19,487 bases of DNA from UPXZ01 sp047973025 (GTDB taxonomy: Bacteria > Bacteroidota > Bacteroidia > Bacteroidales > Paludibacteraceae). The position numbers and the translations under genes were made by a program. The DNA is taken from NCBI GenBank assembly GCA_047973025.1, contig JBKEBE010000156.1:1-19487 (forward strand), given 5' to 3'. Within the stretch, counting starts at the first letter, position 1. Each line of letters opens with the position of its first letter. Below, piece after piece: positions 7,813-15,903 of this stretch. Below the pieces are notes generated by a model that searched no databases, had not been told where the DNA came from, and was given only the letters and a program-made list of their open reading frames with translations.

Positions 7813-8178
7813 TTATTTCTTCTCAATCAGTTTTATGATTTCTTGCAACTCTTCAGCCGAGATTTTTTGAGTCTCCGCAAAGAAGCTGACCATCTCCTTG
7901 TACGAATTTTCAAAATAATTTTTCACTACATTCGACACAAATTTCTTCTTGTAATCTTTTTCTTTAATCCGCGCTTTGTATTCATAGGTATTTCCATATT
8001 TTTTAGACGACACATACCCTTTTCGCTCCAAATTCTTAACGATGGACGCCACAGTCGTGTATGGCGGACGGGGTTCATCCATTTGTTCGATAAAGTCTTT
8101 TATAAATCCCGGTTCATTTTGCCAAATAATCAGCATGATTTCTTCTTCTTGATGTGTTAGTTTTTCCATTATTATCAT
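7813..8178 (-). CDS. BlaI/MecI-family winged-helix transcriptional repressor
   Basis: 121 aa. The N-terminal 75 residues show the BlaI/MecI winged-helix pattern: L-T-x-x-E-E-E-I-M-x-I-I-W, then P-P-Y-T-T-V-A-S-I-V-K-N-L-E-R-K-G-Y and a Y-E-Y wing. The C-terminal half is helical, as expected for dimerisation. BlaI proteins bind short dyads as dimers and are inactivated by the partner M56 protease, which is encoded just downstream. Two in-frame ATGs lie three codons apart (8178 and 8169); either could be the start. A palindrome with a second imperfect copy overlaps the likely promoter (8203-8236), suggesting autoregulation of the blaI-M56 operon. Confidence 0.9.
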   Translation of the reverse strand: MIIMEKLTHQEEEIMLIIWQNEPGFIKDFIEQMDEPRPPYTTVASIVKNLERKGYVSSKKYGNTYEYKARIKEKDYKKKFVSNVVKNYFENSYKEMVSFFAETQKISAEELQEIIKLIEKK

Positions 8179-8202
8179 TTTTTCTTTTTGAAATCAACTA
8201 TT

Positions 8203-8236
8203 TACGAAAACATCGCAAATCTACGAAATTTTCGTA
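8203..8236 (-). promoter_or_regulatory. BlaI-type operator pair overlapping the -7 box of the blaI-M56 operon
   Basis: The site 8222-8236 is a perfect dyad, TACGAAA-T-TTTCGTA. A second copy at 8203-8217 (TACGAAAACATCGCA) matches it at 11 of 15 positions, with a 19-bp centre spacing. On the minus strand the sequence TAGATTTG (8216-8223) fits the Bacteroidota -7 consensus TAnnTTTG and lies between and within the two dyads, about 40 bp upstream of blaI. The known MecI/BlaI sites are TACA/TGTA dyads, so this TAC...GTA palindrome is a reasonable variant. No well-spaced -33 TTTG was found; a TTG 17 nt upstream is the closest. Confidence 0.65.
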
Positions 8237-8307
8237 ACACCAATCTACTCCGATCAAATTATTAACACAATTTAACTGTCTTATGGATCAAAATCCGCTA
8301 AAACCGT

Positions 8308-8315
8308 TACCTTTG
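8308..8315 (+). promoter_or_regulatory. candidate -7 box for the second subtilase gene
   Basis: TACCTTTG matches the Bacteroidota -7 consensus TAnnTTTG, 21 bp before the ATG at 8337. No convincing -33 TTTG lies at the usual 19-21 bp upstream, so the promoter call is tentative. Confidence 0.45.
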
Positions 8316-8336
8316 CAATTCAATCTTTGAGCAAAA

Positions 8337-9929
8337 ATGAAAAAAACAGCTTTATTCTTAATATTCATTTTATCTCAACTTACAGGGAACGCGGTCGGAT
8401 ACTATTTTTACGTACAGTTGAGCGATAAAAACAACTCTCCTTATTCGTTGAGTAATCCTTCGGAATACCTGTCTGCCAGAGCCATTGAGCGAAGAGCTTA
8501 CTACAACGTGCCGATTGACAGCACCGATTTGCCGGTCAATCCGCAGTATATCTCTGCGATAGAAAGCAATGGCTTATATATACATTGTACCACAAAATGG
8601 CTGAACGGCATTACGGTTATAACTAACGATTCCTCGTCCATAACTCCTATCTCCAATTTACCTTTTGTGCAGTCGGTTCAATTCACGGGACGGACACATG
8701 AACATCCTTTGGCACTCACGAGCCCAAGCAAAGTTCGCAACACCTACTATGACTACGGAGTGGCATTTGACCAAATAAACCAATTAAACGGAAGGATTCT
8801 TCATGAGAACGGTTATCTCGGCGAAAATATCCACATCGCTGTTTTGGACGCGGGTTTCTATGGTGCGGATACAAATCCGGCATTCCAACTGATGAGACAA
8901 GACGGCAGATTACTCGGCACGAAAGATTTTGTGAATCCGGCTTCGAATATCTTTGCGGAAGACGGACACGGCGCACTCGTCCTATCTTCGTTGGCGACCG
9001 AGATGAATGGCACTCATGTTGGTACAGCCCCAAAAGCATCCTACCTGCTAATCAGAACTGAAGCCGCAATCGGCGAATATTTGTGTGAGCCGGATTTTTG
9101 GATTTCGGGGATTGAATATGCCGACAGCGCGGGGGTGGACTTGGCGACCACTTCATTGGGTTATACCACATTTGATGATCCGGGCATGGACTATTCCTAC
9201 AACGACCTTGACGGTAATACGGCGCGAGCGAGCATCGCCGCCAACATAGCTTACAGCAAAGGAATCCTGGTACTTAACTCTGCCGGCAATGAAGGGAATA
9301 AGAGTTGGCATTACATAAACGTACCGGCTGACGCGCAAGGAGTGATAACTGTCGGAGCAGTGGCAAGAGACAGTATTGCTTCTTCCTTTTCGTCCTTCGG
9401 GGCAACACCCGATGGCAGGGTAAAGCCCGAACTATGTGCCATTGGTAGTAGTTCAGCTTTGGTCGCTTCTTCCGGAAGTACTATCTACACAAACGGAACA
9501 TCTTTTTCTTGTCCCATTTTAGCCGGAATGACAGCATGTTTTCTTCAAGCCGCCAAAGTCAAAATGCAAGGGCATTCACTTGACGAGCTACGAACACTTA
9601 TGTTTCAAAGTGGACATCTATACCAAACTCCTACTACACAGATGGGATACGGTATTCCTAACTTCCAAACGGCTTACGACCATTTGGACATTACAAGTTT
9701 AGCGGATGTAAAAACCGCCAACAATCCGAAAATCTTGAAAATCTTCATTCACGGCTATTTGCCGATAAAGGTGCCGTTGAATCTTGAGAAAAGTTTGAAC
9801 ACGAGAAGCGTAAATGTGTATTCAATCACGGGACAATTGTGTAGTACACTACAAGTCGAAAGAAATTCCGTATCCATTGACCCGTATGATTTTCAGAAAG
9901 GTGTGTATGTTTTGAAAGTGATGGATTGA
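8337..9929 (+). CDS. secreted subtilisin-like (S8) serine protease with C-terminal T9SS-like domain
   Basis: 530 aa. The signal peptide is residues 1-20 (MKKTALFLIFILSQLTGNAV). A propeptide-like region follows to about residue 130, with a YLSARAIERR segment often seen in Bacteroidota subtilases. The S8 domain has Asp171 in VLDAGF, His211 in DGHGALV (the usual HGTxV is here HGALV), Asn318 in NSAGNEG and Ser389 in NGTSFSCP, so it should be active. The last 60 residues (V-N-V-Y-S-I-T-G-Q through F-Q-K-G-V-Y-V-L-K-V) look like a type A T9SS sorting domain without a clear P-N-P lead. The gene is transcribed alone, divergent from blaI and convergent with coaC (50 bp between stops). It is distinct from the subtilase at 375-2439 and shares no duplicated block with it. 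Confidence 0.87.
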   Translation: MKKTALFLIFILSQLTGNAVGYYFYVQLSDKNNSPYSLSNPSEYLSARAIERRAYYNVPIDSTDLPVNPQYISAIESNGLYIHCTTKWLNGITVITNDSSSITPISNLPFVQSVQFTGRTHEHPLALTSPSKVRNTYYDYGVAFDQINQLNGRILHENGYLGENIHIAVLDAGFYGADTNPAFQLMRQDGRLLGTKDFVNPASNIFAEDGHGALVLSSLATEMNGTHVGTAPKASYLLIRTEAAIGEYLCEPDFWISGIEYADSAGVDLATTSLGYTTFDDPGMDYSYNDLDGNTARASIAANIAYSKGILVLNSAGNEGNKSWHYINVPADAQGVITVGAVARDSIASSFSSFGATPDGRVKPELCAIGSSSALVASSGSTIYTNGTSFSCPILAGMTACFLQAAKVKMQGHSLDELRTLMFQSGHLYQTPTTQMGYGIPNFQTAYDHLDITSLADVKTANNPKILKIFIHGYLPIKVPLNLEKSLNTRSVNVYSITGQLCSTLQVERNSVSIDPYDFQKGVYVLKVMD

Positions 9930-9979
9930 AAATACTAAAATTTCCAACCCGAGTGCCGGACAGAAAAATTTGCGTAAAC

Positions 9980-10510
9980 TTACAGAAATCTTTCAATTTC
10001 TTCCACAATCTGTTGCCGGTCCATCAACTTGCCTGTTCCTACATCGCCACAGGCTAATTCGCCCGAATCCGTATCAAAAACGTGGTATCCATAGCCTTTC
10101 AGTTTGTTGATATTGTCTTGTAAGATTGGATTTTCGTACATGAAAGTGTTCATGGCGGGAAAAATAAGTACCGGGCTTCGGGCTGCCATAACCGTGGTGG
10201 TAAGCATATCGTCCGCGATTCCGGATGCTATTTTACCGATAATATTGGCGGTAGCCGGAACAATGACAAACACATCGGCAGCTTTGGCTAAGTCAATGTG
10301 CTTCGTATCCCATTCATGCACAGGATCAAACATATCGGTAACTACCGGATTGTGTGACATCGTCCTAAAGGTAAGCGGCGTAACAAATTCCTGAGCCGAC
10401 TTGGTCATGATGACCTCTACGTTAAAACCGTCTTTTTTCAGCTGATTGACAACTTCTACGGCTTTATAGCAGGCTATCCCGCCCGAAACTCCTACGACTA
10501 CTGTTTTCAT
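9980..10510 (-). CDS. coaC: phosphopantothenoylcysteine decarboxylase (stand-alone CoaC)
   Basis: About 176 aa from the ATG at 10508-10510. A longer frame to 10564 adds 18 residues that do not fit the family and overlap coaB. CoaC decarboxylates 4'-phosphopantothenoylcysteine to 4'-phosphopantetheine using FMN. Visible motifs are V-G-V-S-G-G-I-A-C-Y-K-A at the N-terminus, the active-site His in K-H-I-D-L-A-K-A-A-D, the substrate-clamp motif PAMNTFMYENP and the flap cysteine in G-E-L-A-C-G-D-V-G-T-G. The protein ends after the decarboxylase domain with no CoaB fused. CoaB is encoded by the preceding gene, 25 bp upstream, instead. This is the last gene of the cca-pan-coa operon. Confidence 0.93.
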   Translation of the reverse strand: MKTVVVGVSGGIACYKAVEVVNQLKKDGFNVEVIMTKSAQEFVTPLTFRTMSHNPVVTDMFDPVHEWDTKHIDLAKAADVFVIVPATANIIGKIASGIADDMLTTTVMAARSPVLIFPAMNTFMYENPILQDNINKLKGYGYHVFDTDSGELACGDVGTGKLMDRQQIVEEIERFL

Positions 10511-10535
10511 GATTAAAAAAAATTGAGCGTGATTC

Positions 10536-11327
10536 TTAGCTGTGACTACTCCTATGTAATTCAACCATTGTTTCTACAATCGTTTCGGCTATTTGTTTTT
10601 TACCTTCGGGTCTGGCAACAATTCTCCCGTTTTGTATTAAAATACCTCGATGGCTGGACTCGCTGATAGCGGAGACCATATTCGCGAAAACCAAGTCACA
10701 GCCGTTCTTTTCCGTAAGTTTATTTGCTGCTTCTATCAGTTTATGTTCATCCACATCGTTCAGGAGTTTGAATCCGACCAGAAACGTTTCGGGATTGTTC
10801 CTTTTGATGACCGGTATCACTTTTTCAGTCCGTTTCAACCCCAGTATAATATCGTCGTCGGATGGAATTTTCTCGTTGTCTGAAAAACGAGTTCGCGGAT
10901 TTATAAGGACTTCCGACACGTCATCGTCACTAAATCCCCCTATTTTTTGCAACGCTTCAATTTCTTCCGCGATCCGGGTAATAGCTACGGCATAGCTGAA
11001 CGTGAAATCTGAGATAGCCATGGCGTGTATAAAATAATCGACCTTATTTTTTCGCGTAAGGTCATCAACCGCTTCATGGACACTTACCGCGTCTGTTACA
11101 GGGTAGAATGTTACTTGCCGATTTTCGGTATCCTGCAAAGAACGGATAACGGCATTTTCCGCGTGGATATAATCGACGTGGAAATCTGTACCGGATTCTC
11201 GTTTAAAATACTGGATAACAGCTTCGAGACAATACCAACCTAACGAACCTGTGCTCAAATTCGTAATCCGGCGGATTCCATCAATTTGTTCGCCGGTACC
11301 GCCCGCTGTAATGGCTATCCGAATCAT
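10536..11327 (-). CDS. coaB: phosphopantothenate--cysteine ligase (stand-alone CoaB)
   Basis: 263 aa. CoaB joins cysteine to 4'-phosphopantothenate using a nucleotide triphosphate. The nucleotide-binding start I-A-I-T-A-G-G-T-G-E-x-I-D, the R-R-I-T-N-L-S-T-G-S-L-G segment and the HAMAISDF motif are present. They are followed by F-L-V-G-F-K-L-L, a lysine-rich helix and D-L-V-F-A-N. The HAMA-S-D version is the one I know from separately encoded CoaB proteins of streptococci and relatives; fused CoaBC proteins have A-A-A-V-A-D there. The gene starts 6 bp after panD and precedes coaC, so the two halves of the usual CoaBC are separate and in reversed order. Confidence 0.92.
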   Translation of the reverse strand: MIRIAITAGGTGEQIDGIRRITNLSTGSLGWYCLEAVIQYFKRESGTDFHVDYIHAENAVIRSLQDTENRQVTFYPVTDAVSVHEAVDDLTRKNKVDYFIHAMAISDFTFSYAVAITRIAEEIEALQKIGGFSDDDVSEVLINPRTRFSDNEKIPSDDDIILGLKRTEKVIPVIKRNNPETFLVGFKLLNDVDEHKLIEAANKLTEKNGCDLVFANMVSAISESSHRGILIQNGRIVARPEGKKQIAETIVETMVELHRSSHS

Positions 11328-11333
11328 GCTTGT

Positions 11334-11690
11334 TTAATAGATGGCAAGAATTTTGTTATTGCCGTCCATCAAAAAGAGATTGGGCTTGAAAGTCTGCGCC
11401 TCTTCAGGGGTCATCTGCACATAAGCCATCACGATAATTTTATCTCCGGGCTGTACCAAGCGAGCGGCGGCGCCATTCAGACAAAAGACCCCGCTACCTC
11501 TTTCGCCTTCAATAACATAGGTTTCGAATCGTGCGCCGTTGTTATTGTTGACTATCTGAACTTTCTCATAGACTAAAATCCCGGACTGTTCCAGCACTTC
11601 TTTGTCTATGGTAATGCTTCCTTTGTAATTTAAGTTGGCATCGGTTACTGTCGCGCCGTGCAACTTGGCTTTGAGCATAGTAAGTAACAT
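11334..11690 (-). CDS. panD: aspartate 1-decarboxylase (PanD) proenzyme
   Basis: 118 aa. PanD makes beta-alanine from L-aspartate for pantothenate synthesis, using a pyruvoyl cofactor formed by self-cleavage. The start at 11690 aligns with the usual length: T-M-L-K-A-K-L-H at residues 4-11, then Y22-K-G24-S25, where the cleavage between Gly24 and Ser25 creates the pyruvoyl group. Further conserved parts are G-A-R-F-E-T-Y, E-R-G-S-G, the N-G-A-A-A-R substrate loop and a C-terminal E-E-A-Q-T-F-K-P-N. The gene follows panC, but a 154-bp spacer made largely of a 7-bp tandem repeat separates them. coaB follows after 6 bp. Confidence 0.95.
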   Translation of the reverse strand: MLLTMLKAKLHGATVTDANLNYKGSITIDKEVLEQSGILVYEKVQIVNNNNGARFETYVIEGERGSGVFCLNGAAARLVQPGDKIIVMAYVQMTPEEAQTFKPNLFLMDGNNKILAIY

Positions 11691-11700
11691 GTATGTTTTT

Positions 11701-11830
11701 AATTATGAATTATGAATTATGAATTATGAATTATGAATTATGAATTATGAATTATGAATTATGAATTATGAATTATGAATTATGAATTACGAATTATGAA
11801 TTACGAATTATGAATTATGAATTATGAATT
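11701..11830. repeat. heptanucleotide tandem repeat (AATTATG), about 18.5 copies
   Basis: Eighteen full AATTATG units plus AATT fill most of the panC-panD spacer. Only two units differ (AATTACG, with C at 11790 and 11804, exactly two units apart), which points to recent expansion that included a duplicated variant unit. The unit length of seven puts stop codons in every frame, so it is non-coding. It lies 11 bp upstream of the panD start. Confidence 0.97.
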
Positions 11831-11844
11831 GCGAGTTCGTGTTG

Positions 11845-12687
11845 TCAGCCGATTAAGCAATTATCGATTAATCTTGTTTTACCAAATTTTACCGCTACAG
11901 CCACCAGCGCTCTGTCCTGTATAAAATCTATCTCCTTTAGCGAAGGATAATCATAAATACTGACATAATCAATGTTTGCAAGCGGTTCTTCTTTAATTTT
12001 TTGGATAACAAGCTGTTCTAATTTTCTCGTATTTTTTTCTCCGCCGGCAAATGCTTCAGTAGCAGTTTTTAGTGCTTGTGAAAGCACAACTGCTTGTTTG
12101 CGTTCTTCTGCCGACAAATAGATATTTCGCGAACTCATTGCCAAACCGTCACTTTCCCGTACAATGGGGCAAATAATCAAATCAACCGGCTGGCGCGTAT
12201 CCTGCACCATCTTCATCAACACGGCTGCCTGTTGCGCGTCCTTCTGTCCAAAATAGGCTTTGTCCGGTTGAACAATATTAAAAAGCATGTTTACAATGGT
12301 CGTTACTCCACGAAAATGCGTGGGACGGGAAGCTCCGCAAAGAACGCGGGTTATATCACCCTCTACTTCCACAAAAGTAGAACTCCCTGTCGGGTACATT
12401 TCCTTTACCGAAGGGAAAAAAACAATGTCGGCACCGGCACTTTCAGCCATTTCGGTATCTCTCTCAATATTGCGCGGATAGGATTCAAAATCTTCTCCGG
12501 GTGCAAACTGCGTAGGGTTAACAAAATCACTCATCACCACAGTTTCATTTTCCTGTTTTGCTCTGCGGATAAGGGATAAATGTCCTTCGTGCAAAAATCC
12601 CATCGTGGGAACCAGCCCAACCGATTTACCCATTGAACGTTGTTCGTACAAGTAAGTTCGCAACTCTTTTATCGTGGTAATAACCAT
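11845..12687 (-). CDS. panC: pantothenate synthetase (PanC)
   Basis: 280 aa, normal family length. PanC condenses pantoate with beta-alanine using ATP through a pantoyl-adenylate. The nucleotidyl-transferase signature V-P-T-M-G-F-L-H-E-G-H-L-S-L-I is at residues 26-40, with the HxGH histidines at 33 and 36. F-V-N-P-T-Q-F, Y-F-G-Q-K-D-A-Q-Q near residue 150 and the M-S-S-R-N loop near residue 186 are all intact. The C-terminus ends G-K-T-R-L-I-D-N, as usual. The gene starts 4 bp after panB, so the two are surely co-translated from one mRNA. Confidence 0.96.
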   Translation of the reverse strand: MVITTIKELRTYLYEQRSMGKSVGLVPTMGFLHEGHLSLIRRAKQENETVVMSDFVNPTQFAPGEDFESYPRNIERDTEMAESAGADIVFFPSVKEMYPTGSSTFVEVEGDITRVLCGASRPTHFRGVTTIVNMLFNIVQPDKAYFGQKDAQQAAVLMKMVQDTRQPVDLIICPIVRESDGLAMSSRNIYLSAEERKQAVVLSQALKTATEAFAGGEKNTRKLEQLVIQKIKEEPLANIDYVSIYDYPSLKEIDFIQDRALVAVAVKFGKTRLIDNCLIG

Positions 12688-12691
12688 TTTT

Positions 12692-13495
12692 TTATTGGTA
12701 TGTATGTTTTTCTGCCGGAAAATCGCCGTTTTGCACTTCTCGGATGTAATCTTTTACAGCGTTGGTAATTATCGTATTCAGATCCGCATATTGTTTAACA
12801 AATTTAGGTACGAAATCGTTGAACATCCCCAGCATATCCTGTAACACGAGTACCTGTCCGTCGGTGTGCTTCCCCGCGCCAATGCCGATAACGGGGATGT
12901 ACAATTTCTCGGAGATATCCTTTGCAAGTCCTTCCGGCACGCCTTCGAGCGTAATGGCAAAAACACCGGCTTCTTCGAGTGCAAGCGCGTCTTCCATGAT
13001 TCGCTTTGCATCTTCGGCTTCTCGCCCTTGTACTTTGAAGCCACCGAAAGCGTTGACCGACTGGGGTGTCAATCCCAAATGCCCCATGACCGGAATCTGC
13101 GCTTCTATCACGGCTTTTATCTGCTTGATTGCATTTCGACCACCTTCTATCTTTACCGCTTCAGCTCCGCTTTCCTTTACAATCCTGCCCGCATTGCGAA
13201 CAGCATCTTCTACCGAAACATGATAAGAAAGAAACGGCATATCACTTATTACCAATGAATTACGATTAGCCTTCACGACCATTTTGGTATGGTAAATGAT
13301 ATCGTCAACGGTTACGGGAAGTGTGGAGCTATGCCCCTGCATGACCATTCCCAACGAATCGCCTACAAGTATGGAATCAATTCCGGCTCCACTGACCAAC
13401 TTTGCCATCGAATAATCATACGCCGTCAGCATGGTAATTTTTCGCCCTTCCGATTTGAATTGCTGAAACGTTTTTACGGTTATTTTCTTTTCCAT
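12692..13495 (-). CDS. panB: 3-methyl-2-oxobutanoate hydroxymethyltransferase (PanB)
   Basis: 267 aa. PanB transfers a hydroxymethyl group from 5,10-methylene-tetrahydrofolate to ketoisovalerate, giving ketopantoate. Typical motifs are M-L-T-A-Y-D-Y, the metal-binding V-G-D-S-L-G-M-V-M-Q-G-H, V-K-I-E-G-G, V-M-G-H-L-G-L-T-P-Q-S and I-G-I-G-A-G...D-G-Q-V-L-V-L-Q-D-M-L-G. The ATG overlaps the stop of the upstream reductase-like gene by one base (TGATG), indicating coupling. panC follows after 4 bp. Confidence 0.96.
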   Translation of the reverse strand: MEKKITVKTFQQFKSEGRKITMLTAYDYSMAKLVSGAGIDSILVGDSLGMVMQGHSSTLPVTVDDIIYHTKMVVKANRNSLVISDMPFLSYHVSVEDAVRNAGRIVKESGAEAVKIEGGRNAIKQIKAVIEAQIPVMGHLGLTPQSVNAFGGFKVQGREAEDAKRIMEDALALEEAGVFAITLEGVPEGLAKDISEKLYIPVIGIGAGKHTDGQVLVLQDMLGMFNDFVPKFVKQYADLNTIITNAVKDYIREVQNGDFPAEKHTYQ

Positions 13496-14391
13496 CAGTT
13501 CAACGTATCTTTAAGCCGATAGTCGCCAATCATATTCATGGTCGCGTTTCCTAAGGCTTTGTATAGTTCTGCTAATTCGGGTAATTCTTTTTCTAATATC
13601 TCGAGATGTTTTTTTACAGTTTCCATATCGTTCCGTTTTATCGGTCCGGTAAGCGCCTCTTTGGTGCTTTTCGTTTTCAAATTTTCAAGTACGCTTTCTA
13701 TCAATACATTCGTTGCTTCCTTTATCACGGTCTTTTCAATGTCTGCTATATCAAAAATGCGGTCTGTCGCATCGTAGAGCGTTACCAAATAGTTAGAAAT
13801 AATTACTGCACCGGTGTGATAAATCGGTTTTTGCCGTTTATCTATTTTGAAGAATTTATTTCCGATTTTACTTAGTACACTCTGAAACACATTCAAATCC
13901 GGTTCGTCTCCTTCAAGAAAAAAAGTAGTATTTTGCAGCATCTTTACCGCGTTTCGCGTATTGCCAAAAGCCAACAAAGGATGAGCGGAACAAACGCGAT
14001 GCCCTTGCTTCTTTAAACAATCCAGTGCGTCAGATGTTTTCAATCCACTAACATGTATAAACATTTTTTTTTCAGTTATATCGTAATTTGATAGCTGCAT
14101 TGCAACCGATTCAATCGCGTCATCAGGGGTGGTTATCCAGATAATTTGACTATCGGCGACTAATTTTTCTATGTTGGGATAGCATTGAGAATCGGTAAGT
14201 AGCGAGGCGTTTCCGGCACTTTCAGACGTTCTGCTAAAATAACCTTGTATCTTGAATCCTTTCTCTCTAAAATAGACACCCAAGGCTGTTCCCACCCTTC
14301 CGGCTCCAATGAATGAGAAGCTCCCAGAATCATCCAACAAAGGATTTTGATCGATGGATGAAGAGTCGATTGAATTAGATATTTTTCTCAC
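13495..14391 (-). CDS. Rossmann-fold DUF2520 protein, PanG-like ketopantoate reductase candidate
   Basis: 298 aa. A 23-residue polar leader precedes F-S-F-I-G-A-G-R-V-G-T-A-L-G, an NAD(P)-binding GxGxxG motif. The I-I-W-I-T-T-P-D-D-A-I segment and H-V-S-G continue the Rossmann domain. The C-terminal half has the DUF2520 helical pattern (H-P-L-L-A-F-G, Y-H-T-G-A-V-I-I-S-N-Y, A-L-T-G-P-I-K-R-N-D). PanG, a non-PanE ketopantoate reductase described in Francisella and relatives, belongs to this type as far as I recall. The position directly before panB, with a one-base overlap, and the lack of panE or ilvC in the cluster make the missing pantoate-forming step its most likely job. The family call is firm; the substrate is inferred from context. 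Confidence 0.8.
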   Translation of the reverse strand: MRKISNSIDSSSIDQNPLLDDSGSFSFIGAGRVGTALGVYFREKGFKIQGYFSRTSESAGNASLLTDSQCYPNIEKLVADSQIIWITTPDDAIESVAMQLSNYDITEKKMFIHVSGLKTSDALDCLKKQGHRVCSAHPLLAFGNTRNAVKMLQNTTFFLEGDEPDLNVFQSVLSKIGNKFFKIDKRQKPIYHTGAVIISNYLVTLYDATDRIFDIADIEKTVIKEATNVLIESVLENLKTKSTKEALTGPIKRNDMETVKKHLEILEKELPELAELYKALGNATMNMIGDYRLKDTLN

Positions 14392-14397
14392 AATAGA

Positions 14398-15813
14398 CTA
14401 TTTTTTTGACTGTTGATTGTTGATAATGTCCGGTGCTATTTTCAGCATGTACGCTTTAGCCGCTTCGTATTCATTCGGAATAATTCCGTCCAGAATGGCG
14501 TCTTTAATCTTTATTTTGATCTCACCAATAGCATTACATGCGGGTAAATCGAATGTCCGCATAATTTCAAGTCCGTCAATCGGTGGCTGAAAATTACGAA
14601 CACGGTCTTTTTCTTCAATATCTTTCAACTTTTGACTTACGAGTTGGAAATTCTGACGATATCGGCGCACTTTCTCCTGATTTTTAGACGTGATGTCCGC
14701 GTTGCAAAGCAACATCAAATCATCTATATCGTCTCCGGCTTCAAAGAGCAAGCGACGAACGGCAGAATCGGTTACTTCGTCTTCGCTCAGGACGATGGGA
14801 CGCATGTGTAGTCCAACCAACTTCTGTACGTATTTCATCTTCTCGTTGGTAGGCAGTTTCATTTTCCGGAAAATCTCCGACACCATTTTCTCCCCGATAA
14901 AGTTGTGGTTGTGAAAAGTCCAACCCAACTTCGGGTCAAATTTCTTGGAACGCGGCTTACCAATATCATGCAGGAGCGCCGACCAGCGAAGCCAGAGGTT
15001 ATCGGTCTTCGTCGAAAGGTCGTCCAATACAGCCAACGTATGGTAGAAATTATCTTTATGTCCTACTCCATCTCGTGTTTCAGCACCTTTCAACGCCAAC
15101 AGTTCGGGGAAAATATATTCTAATAGTCCTGTTTTTTCCAACAGAATAAAACCAACAGATGGTTTGGCGGAAAGAATGATTTTATTCAATTCATCAGCAA
15201 TTCGCTCTTTGGTAATAATCTTTATCCGTTCTTTGTTGCGGGCGATGGCATCAAAGGTATCTTCTTCCAAAAAAAAACGCAGCTGTGTTGCAAAACGAAT
15301 ACCACGCATCATTCGGAGCGGATCATCGGAGAATGTAATGTCCGGATTCAATGGTGTGCGAATTACAAAATTTTTCAAGTCTTCCAATCCGTTGAATGGG
15401 TCAACTAATTCGCCATAACGCTCCTTATTCAAGCAAAGCGCCAACGCATTAATCGTAAAATCGCGCCGGTTTTGGTCATCTTCCAGCGTGCCGTCTTCCA
15501 CTATCGGATTGCGGGAATCGGAACGATACGATTCTTTGCGGGCACCGACAAATTCGACTTCCCAATCGTGTGTTTTGATTTGAGCCGTTCCATACGTTTT
15601 GAAAAACGTGAATTTGGCTTTTTTGCCTAATTTTTCGTGGACTTTCTTCGCCAGTTCAATCCCACTACCTACCGTAACGATGTCAATGTCTTTGGACGGG
15701 CGACGAAGGTACAAATCGCGAACAAATCCACCAATAACGTAGGTCTCCACTTGCATTTCATCCGCCGTTTCCGAAACGATTTTGAATATTTTATCCTGTA
15801 AAAATTTTTGCAT
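14398..15813 (-). CDS. cca: CCA tRNA nucleotidyltransferase / poly(A) polymerase family protein with HD domain
   Basis: About 471 aa from the ATG at 15811-15813. The frame extends 13 codons further to 15852, but the family normally begins close to the M-Q-K-F-L-Q-D-K-I-F segment. The nucleotidyltransferase head has the G-G-F-V-R-D motif and the metal ligands in K-D-I-D-I-V (Asp42 and Asp44). R-R-D-F-T-I-N-A-L, D-P-F-N-G-L-x-D-L and D-D-P-L-R-M-M-R-G-I-R-F-A follow. A C-terminal HD phosphohydrolase-like domain shows L-L-H-D-I-G-K-P-R and a G-L-H-M-R-P segment. It adds or repairs CCA at tRNA 3' ends in the cytoplasm. It is the first gene of the operon with the pantothenate/CoA genes (6 bp to the next start), so it shares their promoter. 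Confidence 0.93.
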   Translation of the reverse strand: MQKFLQDKIFKIVSETADEMQVETYVIGGFVRDLYLRRPSKDIDIVTVGSGIELAKKVHEKLGKKAKFTFFKTYGTAQIKTHDWEVEFVGARKESYRSDSRNPIVEDGTLEDDQNRRDFTINALALCLNKERYGELVDPFNGLEDLKNFVIRTPLNPDITFSDDPLRMMRGIRFATQLRFFLEEDTFDAIARNKERIKIITKERIADELNKIILSAKPSVGFILLEKTGLLEYIFPELLALKGAETRDGVGHKDNFYHTLAVLDDLSTKTDNLWLRWSALLHDIGKPRSKKFDPKLGWTFHNHNFIGEKMVSEIFRKMKLPTNEKMKYVQKLVGLHMRPIVLSEDEVTDSAVRRLLFEAGDDIDDLMLLCNADITSKNQEKVRRYRQNFQLVSQKLKDIEEKDRVRNFQPPIDGLEIMRTFDLPACNAIGEIKIKIKDAILDGIIPNEYEAAKAYMLKIAPDIINNQQSKK

Positions 15814-15903
15814 AAGAAAAGCCTCTACCCCACAAAAAGCCTTCGAACTCAAAACAAACGATTTTTATTCTTTTTTTAATGGGATAGTGTTTTTTTAAGA
15901 GTG

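Noticed and set aside
10511..10564. Extended N-terminus of CoaC
   Set aside because: The extra 18 residues overlap the end of coaB and do not belong to the family. The GVSGGIACYKA start sits right after the ATG at 10510.
11701..11830. CRISPR-like array between panC and panD
   Set aside because: The units are 7 bp and contiguous without spacers, so this is a simple tandem repeat.
12094..12579. 161-codon + strand ORF
   Set aside because: It lies fully inside panC on the opposite strand, and its translation has no recognisable pattern. panC is certain.
12762..13258. Two overlapping + strand ORFs of 130-153 codons
   Set aside because: Both are shadows of panB, with Ser/Pro-rich or disordered translation and no independent start context.
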